Assembly: GCF_023898315.1 (NCBI RefSeq)
Contig: NC_064619.1
Location: 480,727,376-480,791,375 of the forward strand
Direction: 5' to 3'
DNA from: Schistocerca nitens
Taxonomy: Eukaryota > Arthropoda > Insecta > Orthoptera > Acrididae
Length of the DNA: 64,000 nucleotides
Position numbers and translations under genes: made by a program
Notes under the pieces: generated by a model
What the model saw: only the letters and a program-made list of their open reading frames with translations
Database searches by the model: none
What the model was told of the DNA's origin: nothing
Part shown: in pieces, positions 54,401-64,000 of the stretch
How the letters are laid out: every line of letters begins with the position of its first letter
Numbering within the stretch: the stretch's first letter is position 1

Positions 54401-56065
54401 GAGTAGGTGTTTTCAAAGATTTGACCTTCAACTTCAATACATTTACTGATTCTTTCTGTAAATGACTGTGCACATGCAGAAGTATATCCACGAGAATTTC
54501 AGCACAGGCGTTCCTTCTACCATGTTTTCACTGCCTTTTGCTACTTCTTAATGAACATTACCTTTAAGATAACCCTACAGAAGAAATATGACGCAGCCAG
54601 ATCAGGTGGCCTAGCAAGCCAATTCCAGTCCGCTGACCATCGTAAACAGGGTCTAATAATTCCCGTGCTTGAACTGAGTAATGAGCTGGGAAACTGTCAT
54701 GCTGACACCACATACATTTTCGAACGTCTAAAGCAACATCCTCAAGTACTATTGGTAGATCTTAGTCCAGAAAATTTCGATATTTGATTCCATTCAAAGT
54801 GCCTTCAAGAAAATAAGGACTAATGAACTTGTTCTCTATGATAGACCTGTCACCAGTCGTGATTTCCTACACTGTAGGAATGCATGTTATAGCGATCAAT
54901 GGTACCATGATTTTTGGATATAGACTCATTTGAAAATAATGCATTAGCAGAGAAATTTGGGTTAGTTTGAAGTTGTTGAAGTTCCCATTCACAGAACACC
55001 ACTCGATTATGAAAATCATCGTCATTAGGTTCTTGATGCAGTGAAATGTGGCATGGATGATACTTATAAAGACACACTATGTTGACAATACGACCTGGGA
55101 AAAACCCGGAATCACGTTGTAACTGCCGAGTGCTTCTGTAGGTTTTGTTGAACAGCTGCTAGTGCTGCTGTTTCATTACCTTCTCCTCTAACAGTTTCTC
55201 TGCCATTGACATTTCCGGTGTTTACGCTGACATCAGATATAAAGACATTCACAACTCTGAAAGAAAGAACGAGAGCGAATATTATCTGGAAAACGCTCAG
55301 CATACAAGGTAACAGTATTGTCAACATTTCTCCTACATTCCCCAATAATCAGATCATTTCAGTATTTTCTTCTGTGATTGCAAAAGCCATTTGCCACTTG
55401 GGAATTCTGTTCTAGAAATGAATGATAGATATGCATATAATTAAAGCTACTCTCCCAATTGAACGTTCACAGATGCTTTCAGTTCTACTTCAGAAAGGAA
55501 GTTGAGCTCTGATCGCAGTGCACTGCTTGTTATGATACGTCGTAGTTCGCTACGCGGCCTCAGTGGAGCGCCGCGCACTCCCCTTTCTGTTTTGTCGAAT
55601 GAACACAATGTTGAGAATGGGATCCCCCTGAAAAATTGTAAAATAACTGCCTGAACCACCCTCGCACCAAGGCGGTTGGGGATTCATTTTGGGATTAAGT
55701 CCTGTGTCACTGGATAGCATTCTGAAACATACTATTTTCTACCCATTTAAATTTTTCCGATTTCAGCGCCATCTGTCACGAATGGAAAAATATTTTTCAG
55801 ACAGAACTCAAGTATAGTTTTCCGTAGAATCTGAATCTATAATAAAGGTGTGGGTTCTCATATAAAGTTTTCAAGTATCCATCCCCCCCCCCCCCTCGCC
55901 TCACACACACACAGACATACACACCGTGTGCGTTCGGTGGGTCTAGTTTGGTATTATTGGATGCCCCCTCCTACACAAACAAATTTTCAGTTAAATTGTG
56001 TGGATCGGGTGTGTTGTTTCCGAGACGTTTAAATGTTTTCACATCAACTGAACACCCTGTGTAGG
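54401..56065 (-). mobile_element. Reversed mariner-type (DD41D-like) relic
   Basis: The right end, in reverse complement, reads TACACAGGGTGTTCAGTTGATG (56065), a terminus of the TACAGGGTG type. The 5' non-coding part includes TTTCAGCGCCATCTGTCACG, also seen in the family at 19.0 kb, plus C-run and CA-repeat low complexity near 55884-55915. The left end is not found; the boundary is approximate. Confidence 0.55.
54430..55140 (-). pseudogene. Mariner-type transposase relic, reversed
   Basis: Reverse strand, about 55075-54850: YKYHPCHISLHQEPNDDDFH and NRVVFCEWELQQLQTNPNFS, then ALFSNESISKNHGTIDRYNM, where FSNES stands for the catalytic FSDE box (Asp to Asn). Then, about 54640-54560, NWLARPPDLAASYFF matches the 'W.aRSPDLtplDFFLW' box with the last Asp replaced (Ser-Tyr). 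Near 54430-54480 ERISKCIEVEGQIFENTY matches the usual C-terminus ('..cI...GghFEhl.'). Two of three catalytic Asp are thus changed, and the segment between is frameshifted. It is related to the transposase at 17.9-19.0 kb. Confidence 0.68.
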
Positions 56066-57146
56066 TGTACTTTCCCTCAAGAAAGTAAAATACAATTATT
56101 ACTGCTTATTTATCTCGTGTTTCACCTCATGCCATTCTCCAATCACAGTGTGTAAAGTTACCTACGACCTGGGCGCTCATCATCTGTGCAGTCAGTTTCA
56201 CTCTTTTATATTGGTATAAGCTGCATGTGTGCCCTGAATGACAAACTCTAGTACTACATTTGAATAAAGTCATGCCACAGAAAACAGTAACTATCTTCAT
56301 TTTTTTCTGTTTTCCGTCATTCCTTAGTTGCTTCAAATTCATGGAAATATGTTCCGTCTATCCAGCTAATTGAAGGCAGTTTGTTTCTTTCCATACGCGT
56401 TTTGGATCTTTTATTTGTGAATCATCTTCAGTGACGATTTCTGGCACTGTTAGCCAATGTGTGTGGTCCTGGAGATGTACTCATTAGTCTCCATGCTCCA
56501 GTTGTCCGATTTCCGGGGTTCTAGCCACATTTGTTTTAACACACCCCTTACATCACTTGCACTTTACATTTTGTGTTCAACAAGTGTGTGTTTATAGTGT
56601 GTCTTTGTGTCACACCGTAAACACGCATACACTATAGACACACTACTACGTTACTATGGCTCTAAAATATCAATTTTAACGCTTAAAACAGTGACCACGA
56701 GATAATAAGTCTTCCCATAATAATGATTAGAATAGCGTCCTCTCTCTGTATCTCTCCTCTGCGGTGCATAGAGTTGACCTACAGCGAAACTTACTTCGGT
56801 AGCCAAAATGCAAGCTGTGTGGTTACGTCTTTAAAACGGATTCAGGACAGTAAGCTGAAGAGAAGTGTAACTGCGGCTTTAGGAACGCCTAAGGGGAGTA
56901 TACACTTGGGTTACAACAATCTATCACTAATAATTTCAGTTAATTCAATAAATTATTATGCAGCAGGGATAATGATGTCCAACATGTATTGCTCTTAACA
57001 TGCATGGTCTATAGCTTCTCTTTCTTCTGATAATACAGGGACAGGTTTTATTGCCTGTTCCAGCGTCATCAAATCTTTCTCGGTCTTTTGGCTCTCCTTC
57101 CTTCAATAGGATTGTATTCGATCACTTTTCGTGGGCTTCTCTGATA
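56066..57146. other. Unassigned sequence left of the gypsy LTR
   Basis: No motif-bearing frame. A 91-codon plus-strand frame at 56723 has no family similarity. The sequence next to 57147 should be the target flank of the gypsy insertion. Confidence 0.45.
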
Positions 57147-57970
57147 TGTGCATGGGGGCTTAATTAAAATATAATGAAAATAATTTTAATTTTTTGATTT
57201 AGTAGCTGTATGTCCGATTACGAAGTCTCGTAAACGGTAGGCCCTGACTAGTATTATTACGCAATCTGACTGCATAGAACAACAACAAAGAATGAAATGG
57301 AAATTTTCATTAACACAATTAATTAATTAAGTCCCCAGCAACTATAAAACCTACGAAACCAAAGCACAAGTGTAACTGTTCTGTGTGTGGAAGTATGACT
57401 CAACGTACGCATCTGGCACGGTTCTTCTTCAATAACACAAGAAATTTTAAATATCATTTATACTGAATTAATTAAAGAAAATAAAAATACCATAATTACT
57501 CAAGAGAACCAGAATTACACTCTAATCCAAGAACACAAGCCAGATGCTTTGTTGACTGAACCTGTAATGACGCATTATTTAAGACACTGAAATAATGAAA
57601 AAAACCACAGAATATTTTACCTTCATATATATTGACGAAAAGCACTCTGATCATTACAGTATTTCCATTCGAACCATCTGCTGTCTAGCCCATCAAACAA
57701 CTGCATAAAACATGGAACAACATCTCGACAAACACTGCCCACTAGCACATCTCAACACACACTGACTACTACGAGTCCTCGACAAGCACTGCCCGCTACG
57801 ACATCTCAATAATCACTCTCTGCTACGAGTTCTTAACAAGCACTGACTACCACGAGCTCTCCCCAAGCACTGACTACTACGAGTTCTCAATAATTACTGC
57901 CAGTGGAGGCGGCGGAACAATACTCTCTAGCGCGATCTCTGGCGCTGTGGCTCAGTGTAGCCACCTTTCA
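57147..57970 (-). repeat. Candidate 3' LTR of the gypsy element
   Basis: In element direction it would start TGAAAGGTGGCTACACTGAG right after the polypurine tract and end …AAGCCCCCATGCACA, giving 824 bp with TG..CA ends. The start is supported by the adjacent tract; the end is a judgement from remembered LTR sequence and cannot be checked here because the 5' LTR lies outside the window. CAGTATAAATG near 57460 could serve as a TATA box. Confidence 0.55.
57719..57907. repeat. 27-bp minisatellite, seven units, inside the LTR
   Basis: Units such as GAGTCCTCGACAAGCACTGC CCGCTAC repeat with exact 27-bp spacing seven times, with 3-9 differences between units. No spacers and no uniform repeat, so not a CRISPR array. 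Confidence 0.9.
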
Positions 57971-57986
57971 TATGCCCTTCCTCCAC
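57971..57986 (-). promoter_or_regulatory. Polypurine tract of the gypsy element
   Basis: Reverse strand GTGGAGGAAGGGCATA directly before the TG of the candidate LTR: a purine-rich plus-strand priming site in the expected place. Confidence 0.6.
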
Positions 57987-58369
57987 GGCTAGAATTTGAT
58001 GGTATTTTTGCCAGCATTGGTGGTGAAAATACCACCAAATTCGTCAAAAAAAAATACAGACAAAAATAAAAGATAATATTAATGCGTAAATATCATATAA
58101 CTAGATAAAATTTTGGCTTTGCACTGACCTTTCAATAACCTAATATATAAAATACAGTAAGCAATAGAAATTCTTTCATACATGTGATTTTACATTACAG
58201 TTTACACAAGTATTATGTGGTTAAACAGTTCAATCAATAGCGTCAACAATGACGAATATGTGCAGGTAAGAGTCTCATAACTTTTCACAAACAGTAATAC
58301 ACAAAAAATCAGTTTATACAAATATTCACATAAACGCTTTTGATTTAAAAAAAAAAACAAGTAGTTGAT

Positions 58370-58560
58370 AGTTCCAGCAGTAGCACCCAGTAATGGTCAA
58401 CAGGTGCAAATACCAACAAGTAACATTTTTTCAGTAGAAACAGTCCATCAGTGGCACCCAGCAAATGTAGAACAGGTGCAGACAGCAAGAAGTAACATCA
58501 TTTCAGTAGAAACAGATCTATTACTGGCACCCAGCAATGTTGAACAGGTGCTGACCGCAG
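58370..58560. repeat. Tandem repeat, about 72-bp unit, three copies
   Basis: GTGGCACCCAGCAAATG-type words at 58380, 58451 and 58524, each followed by GAACAGGTGCAGACAGCAA-like sequence. Confidence 0.85.
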
Positions 58561-58795
58561 TCCATAATATTCACTTTCACTAATCACACTGTTCATCAGC
58601 AGAAATTAAACATGTTCTAGTGGCACCAATCATGTAGAAAAAGTGCAAATAACAGTCCATACTATTCCCTATCACTAATCACACAGTTCATCAGCAGAAA
58701 TTAAACATGTCCTAGTGGCACCAATCATGTAGAAAAAGTGCAAATAACAGTCCAAAATATTCCCTATCACTAATTAGACAGTTCATCATACAAAT
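58560..58795. repeat. Tandem repeat, 95-bp unit, about 2.5 copies
   Basis: CAGCAGAAATTAAACATGTY and CTAGTGGCACCAATCATGTA recur at 95-bp spacing (58611 and 58706); the third unit is partial. Confidence 0.9.
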
Positions 58796-59370
58796 AATAA
58801 TAAACACACAAATGATATCAGATAATTGTCATATTAACTATTACAATACACAAATAGCAGTAAACCTATAATATTTATGGGTGTCAGTGCAAGCCACAAC
58901 AAACAAGTAAAATAATATTTAGGAGATAGGTTGGGATCACTTCTCTGGGATTATAAAAGGAAAACACACAAAACACACTCACTCATCTTTCATCCACATT
59001 TAGTGCTCCTGTGTAGTTGAATAGTGTTAAATGTGTAAATGTAATTCTGTCAAAATTTTATGTTCATCATATGTATCAAGTAGTAGTGGCAGCAATGTAT
59101 AACAGTCAATTATAGTTAGTCAACGTCATAGTCATCATGTCAAGACCAATGTTTGCCAAGCCAGATCAAATGTACTGTTGCTGAACAACTGTCAGTAAGC
59201 CAAGATATGCAAATACTTCCTCTCTTGAAAAAAAAGTATATACTGGTTAGTGGTTTGACAAAGTGTGTGTGTAGACAATCTTCCTTCTACTTGAGTGTTC
59301 TAGTCTGCCATCTTCATCCTCCTTGTTCCATATAGACCAACAAAAAAAAAAAATATGCTCCTCACTTACT

Positions 59371-59600
59371 TCACCTCTTATCCACCAGAACTCCAATAAT
59401 CATCAGCATCACATAATCTCAATACTTCAATAATACATCTTCAATACGTCGATACATATAAACCTTATCATCAATATCATTTACCTTACCTCTTGTCCAC
59501 GAAAACTCCAATAATCATCAACTTCACATAATCTCAATACCTCTATAATACCTCTTCAATACGTCGATACATATAAACCTCAGCACCAATATAATGTCAC
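59371..59600. repeat. Tandem repeat, 115-bp unit, two copies
   Basis: CTCCAATAATCATCA, CACATAATCTCAATAC and TTCAATACGTCGATACATAT recur at 115-bp spacing. Confidence 0.9.
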
Positions 59601-61300
59601 TTCCATAAGAACTCTTTCCTCTAGTCAGTCACCTCGAACAAGTACAGATAAAATCCTAGTGCAAACTTCAGTTCATCATCCCATACAATCCGAAGACACA
59701 GTGTCCACACACAACCTCTGTATAATCCATCTGACCCAAATCTTCTACTCATTATAAATTATAAGATACATTTTGGTTCCTTGTCCATCATTAAATAAAA
59801 GAAATGCATACTTGACCTCTAACAGACTTAGTTCGGATAACTCTCAGTAATTAAGTACGATTACGGAGTGTGAATGATCATAATATTTCACAGTGTGTAC
59901 ACCACTTCAAAAATTATGGCAAACAGAAGCAAAAATGTGTAGTATTTCTTGTGTCAAGTGTCACTTCCTATTTCAATTACTCACGAAAAATGCAGTGTAA
60001 CAACTGTCAATGGTCTAAACCTAGTGTTGGTATATCATGTCGTTAGCTTCCTTCCTATTAGCATAAATTTATACAGCTTTCATAAAACCTCCAGCTCATG
60101 TGACTTCTATGCAGTTTCTTGTACCAATGTCGTTCGTAGAATTATAGCAGTTCATTTTCTTATCTTAAAAATATAAGGCACTGAGCGTAAGCAAAACATG
60201 CAATAGCGAGTAAATATACCAGTAGAGAACAGAATGTCAACAAGTGGATGCAACACAATTCCTACAACAAGGCTCTGCCAAGCAAACAATCTATAATTAA
60301 TACCATAGTGTGACCTAAACTCTATGTTCATACACAGTATATCAGCATTTCTATATACCAAATTAAAGAGTAGTTATGACAACAAACAGAAATGTGTTAA
60401 TACGCAATCCATACGCAAAGCAGCAAATATGTATCTTACATAATAAACAGGCCATTATTATCATATCAGCATAAGCAAATAAATGGTCATACGTAATCTT
60501 AATAAGTAAACATGAAGGCGCAAGCAGATAAATCACAAAGTATAACTTACATACATATCTGCACAACTAATCAGGTGACAATTATAATTTAAATAAATAA
60601 ACACAGCAGGCACATAATAAAAAAATATGACATCAGTGAAAAGGCAGTGCAGCCAAGCGATGCACAATATACGCAAGTAATAACACTGTTCATTAATAAA
60701 ACATTGTCAAAATCAGTAAATGTACGCAAGCACGTCGCTTCACAAGTAAATTCATAGAACATAAAATTTAGCACAAAGTATAAATCACGTAATCGCGAGC
60801 AGCAAATTACGTCCTAAGTACGTACCTAAGTGGAAATATGTTACCTGAAAAATAAACTCAATTAATCGTTACCTTTTTGGTTTTTTACTTCTTTTTTTTT
60901 TTTTTTTTGAAATTACATTCTTCCTGAAATTTTCTCCATAGCAAGTCCTCTTAACGTCGGACACACACACAATTTACCTGAAGGTCTTAAATATTTTATA
61001 CAACCGTATCCTGAAAAATACTGAACGTTAATAACATAATTTATAAAGTCACCATAGCTTTATACAGAATTTAGTCGGAGAAATTAGACTGTGTATTTGT
61101 TTACGTCTGTCAGTGCATTCGCACTGAGCGCTCGATCAGCTGTAGACGCGTGACGTAGAAAGTGATTGTTTGCGGTCAACGACTGCCTTGTGCGGCGCGC
61201 AGACTGACTGTTGCTTTGAGTATGTGCCACCGCCAAAACACAGCGCGGTATCCTTGTACTCTCCGTGTGTTTACGTAGCTATTAGTTTCTCTAAAGTATG

Positions 61301-62935
61301 TCATTCCACAAAAATTTTTACGTTCGATATATGATGTATTCCCCTAGAGCGCCGAGATTTAAGAGTTTCTACTTCAACAGTGTTATCATGAATAATTTTG
61401 CGAATTCTATATGGACCGTTATAAAGCAGAAAAAATTTGCGACATAAGCCTTTTCCTTTATGAGACAAACGATGAGACTTAATTAACACCTTTTGACCAA
61501 CTGACAAAATTTTTAAACGACCAGGACGTTTCGCTGATTTCTCTCTTCTAGCAGCCGCAGATGCAATATTTCGTAGAGCCAGGCTGACAACTTCAGAATG
61601 CCGCAGTTTCCGTGCAGGCGGAAAAGGAACGATTTCAGAAATGGGATTTGTTGGTACTTTATTTTTTAATATCAATAGAGGCGGTAAAGAAGTTGAGTCA
61701 TTAGGAAGTTCATTCAGAGTGTTTTGAAAAATATGAAGATACTGATCCCAAGTTCAGTGATTCTGATGACAATAAAGACGGCACAATTTATTGATTTCCT
61801 TCATCCATCTCTCTGAAGCATTAGATTGAGGGTGAAAAAGTGAAATGAAAATTGGTTTAATCTTCCGACGCCGTAGAGTACGAAGCCAAATTTTAGAGCG
61901 AAACTGTGATCCATTATCTGATATAACCTTATCAACATGACCAACTTCTTTAAGAAAATGTTTGATGAAAGCATTAGATACTGAACGAGCTGTTGCTTTG
62001 CGTAAAGGTGTAAAACACACATATTTTGATGTCAATTCCACTACTACGAAAATGTACGCAAAACCATTAGTAGAACGAACCACTGGACCGAACAAATCGA
62101 CTGCAGCCATGTCCTTTAATTTCGCTGGAATGATAGGAAACAACGGTGCTCTGTGAGAAATTGTTGGCGGCTTAGCCTTTTGACATAATTTGCATTTGGC
62201 AAGAACAGATCGAATACGTTTTTCCATGTTACTGAAGTAGCAATTTTCTCGTAATTTATGAAAGCATTTTCTGGGACCAAAGTGCGCATAACTGAAATGT
62301 GTGTACCAAATCAATTTATTGACCCACTCATCAGGAATACAAATTAACCAAACAGAGTTGTCGACCGATTTCCGTTTAAAAAGAATGTCATTGCGAACTA
62401 AATAATGCTGTCTAATCGCTACGCTTTCCTTTCTCCTCCACTTCTCCTTAATGTCCTTCCAGATTGGATCCTTATTTTGCTCCTTAGCGATGTCCTGGAG
62501 CGAAGACGAAATAAAATTCTCAAACGCAACACCTTGAATGTACATCAAACAATAATGGTTTTCTTTGCAGTCCTCTTCAGCACTTTGTTTCAAACTCATA
62601 GGTGCACGTGATAAAGCATCAGCAACAATATTTGAAGATCCCTGTATGTAAACAATACTAAAATCAAATTCCTGTAGGTACAACGCCCATCGTGACAATC
62701 TGCCATGAGTTAATTTTGTCGACATAAGAAATTCCAAAGCTCGATGATCAGTGTAAACCTTAGTATGTCTACCGAACAAAAATGTGCGAAATTTTGTGAA
62801 AGCCCAAACAACAGCCAAAGCTTCAAGTTCCGTAATCGAATAATTCTTTTCGGATTTAGAGAGAACACGACTTCCAAATGCAATAGTCTTCTGTACTACA
62901 ACGCCGTTTTCTTCTCTCTTGAAATAAATGTGCAC
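61301..62935 (-). pseudogene. Ty3/gypsy RNase H (most) and integrase
   Basis: Reverse strand. It opens in the RNase H domain just after a frameshift from the RT frame (near 62930). YSITELEALAVVWAF carries the catalytic Glu, VYTDHRALEFL and NIVADALSRAP the Asp residues. The integrase follows: zinc region HFSYAHFG…CKLCQKAK (HHCC), core with AAVDLFGPVV (first Asp), VISDNGSQF (second Asp) and PQSNASERW (Glu). A single in-frame TGA at 61754 (…HQNH-stop-TWDQY) interrupts it; the same frame then continues to 61301 through LPPLLILKNK, the basic C-terminal domain VGQKVLIKSHRLS and GPYRIRKII to a natural stop. Apart from that stop and the RNase H shift the gene is well kept, so this is the youngest retroelement in the window. 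Confidence 0.88.
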
Positions 62936-64000
62936 CTAGGCCTTTGTATGATGAGTCCGTCGCCAAACAAAAATCTTTAGATAAATCCGGATGTGAAAGA
63001 AGTGGAGCAGCAACTAAAGCATCACGAAGTTGTTCAAATTCTGACTGAGCTTCCTCATCCCAACACCAATTAGAATTTTTTCCAGATAGTTCACATAAAC
63101 GAGGTGTGGCCAAATTGTCCAATCTAACAAAGCGTCTAAGAAAATTACAGACACCAAGGAAACTACGAACATCACGTTTTGTAGTAGGAACAGCATAATT
63201 ACGAATTGCGTCTAGCTTTTCTGGATCAGGAAGAATACCTTCTGTAGAAATAATGTGACCGAGAAATTTCACCTGTGAACGACCAAATTCAGATTTTTCC
63301 AAGTTCACTGTAATGCCAACTCTTGCAAAAATACGTAATAATGAATCCAAAATTTTGTTGTGCTCACTCCAAGAACGTTTAGCAATAAGAATGTCGTCAA
63401 CATAAGAAGTAATATTGTCATGAAGATAAACAGGTAAAATTTCATTTAAACTGCGAATAAATGCTGCAGAAGATACAGTAAGTCCAAACGGTAATTTCCG
63501 AAACTGGTAACAGTTACCAAAGGCTAAAAATGCAGTGTATTTTCTACAATCAGGGTGGAGTTCTATTTGCCAAAAACTTGCGCGCATATCAATCGTGGAT
63601 AAAACTTTAATTCCATGGAAATGTTGAAGAAGTTCATCTAAATTTTGTGGACGGTCAGTTTCAGGAATAATAATATTATTTATCTGTCTGGAATCCAGAA
63701 CCAAACGAATTGACCCATCCTTTTTAAGAACGACATGTAATGGGCTGGTATAAGGACTGACTGCTGGCTCAATAATGCCCTGATCTAACATGTATTGAAG
63801 TTCATTCTTAGCCTTGTCTCTGTAAGCCAAAGGAATAGCGTACGTTTTCCCGCGAAATGGTGTGTGTTCTTTAACTTTAAATAAATATTGTAAGCCTTGT
63901 ATAGTTCCTGTGTGATGACTAAACACTGTAGCATGTGAAGTCAAAATATGGTGCAGCTCTTCTCTTGCAACGTCATCTGGCACTTCAGCTTTCTTAACCT
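62856..64000 (-). pseudogene. Ty3/gypsy reverse transcriptase and start of RNase H, runs off the edge
   Basis: The 375-codon frame continues beyond the right edge, where protease and gag should lie. Counting from the first residue shown (63983): ~80-100 SPLHVVLKKDGSIRLVLDSR; Asp132 in STIDMRASFWQI is the first catalytic Asp; FRKLPFGLTVSSAAF (~161-175) is the next box; Asp196-Asp197 lie in SYVDDILI. Then KFLGHIIS and RSFLGVCNFLRRFV (connection), and SDLATDSS-like FCLATDSSYKGLG with the first RNase H Asp near the end. A one-base shift in the AGAGAGAAGAAAACGG stretch at about 62930 moves RNase H into the next frame. The RT itself is intact in all catalytic boxes. In the living element it would copy the genomic RNA inside capsid-like particles. 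Confidence 0.9.
62925..62945 (-). other. Frameshift between RT and RNase H frames
   Basis: The upstream frame reads GLGAHLFQERRKRR and the downstream frame HIYFKREENGVVVQ over the same bases. A single inserted or missing base in a purine run explains it. Gypsy elements do not shift frame inside RNase H, so this is a mutation or a sequencing error. Confidence 0.75.

Larger units (their letters stand above)
57987..61300 (-). other. 3.3-kb non-coding spacer between integrase and LTR
   Basis: AT-rich sequence with no frame over 75 codons that makes sense. It contains a 71-73 bp repeat (three units, 58370-58560), a 95-bp repeat (58560-58790), a 115-bp repeat (59371-59600), and a run of about 18 T at 60893-60910. 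An env gene could have stood here, but no remnant (signal peptide, furin-like site or transmembrane frame) is visible. Confidence 0.55.

Noticed and set aside
57719-57907. Regular 27-bp repeats as a CRISPR-like array
   Set aside because: Units are contiguous and variable with no spacers, in a eukaryotic LTR.
60363-60774. Reverse-strand frames with hydrophobic stretches as gypsy env remnants
   Set aside because: Frames of 61-67 codons rich in Phe, Leu and Cys are expected in AT-rich DNA; no signal peptide, cleavage site or ordered env blocks were seen.

Overview
The window is eukaryotic, repeat-saturated DNA with no host gene that I can support. Every coding stretch I recognise belongs to a transposable element, and nearly all are broken. 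The mix points to an insect with a very large genome, most likely an orthopteran of the locust/grasshopper kind: abundant tRNA-derived SINEs with a class II (Ser/Leu-like) head, many Tc1/mariner families, Penelope-like elements, several LINE lineages and a Ty3/gypsy element. The species assignment is inference from remembered repeat consensus sequences, not from a marker gene.

Layout. 1-7 kb: an end of a mariner-type element, a LINE remnant, a Tc1-like element split by a SINE, a reversed Tc1-like relic, and the only apparently intact gene, a 340-residue Tc1-like transposase in a 1.4-kb element (5478-6903). 7-16 kb: a small inverted repeat, a LINE whose reverse transcriptase lacks its catalytic core, a roughly 1-kb palindrome with one SINE in each arm, a mariner-type fragment, then 3.6 kb of unassigned DNA. 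16-22 kb: several SINEs and a chain of three TA-inserting DNA transposons lying end to end. 22-26 kb: a reversed LINE with endonuclease and RT remnants. 28-36 kb: a second copy of a long-TIR DD41D element, a reversed Tc1-like element and another Tc1-like copy, two of them split by SINEs.

39.8-49.7 kb is the most layered part. A reversed Penelope-like element (PLE) is preceded by a 5'-truncated copy in the same direction, the usual PLE partial tandem. A third PLE in the opposite direction abuts them. That third copy has been cut by a SINE, by a DD34D mariner inside its GIY-YIG domain, and by a 4-kb C-rich LINE. 49.8-56 kb holds irregular tandem repeats, another reversed LINE containing a 141-bp near-perfect duplication, and a reversed mariner-type relic. 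57.1-64 kb is the 3' half of a reversed Ty3/gypsy element: a candidate 3' LTR with a 27-bp minisatellite, a polypurine tract, an unusual 3.3-kb non-coding spacer with more tandem repeats, then integrase, RNase H and RT running off the right edge.

The elements do not form a pathway; they record successive insertions. SINE insertions are dated relative to their hosts by target-site duplications I could read directly. I see no convincing new biological system. The best second-look items are the large palindrome, the PLE cluster, the frameshift shared by two DD41D copies, the intact Tc1-like gene with unusual D-E spacing, and the gypsy spacer.
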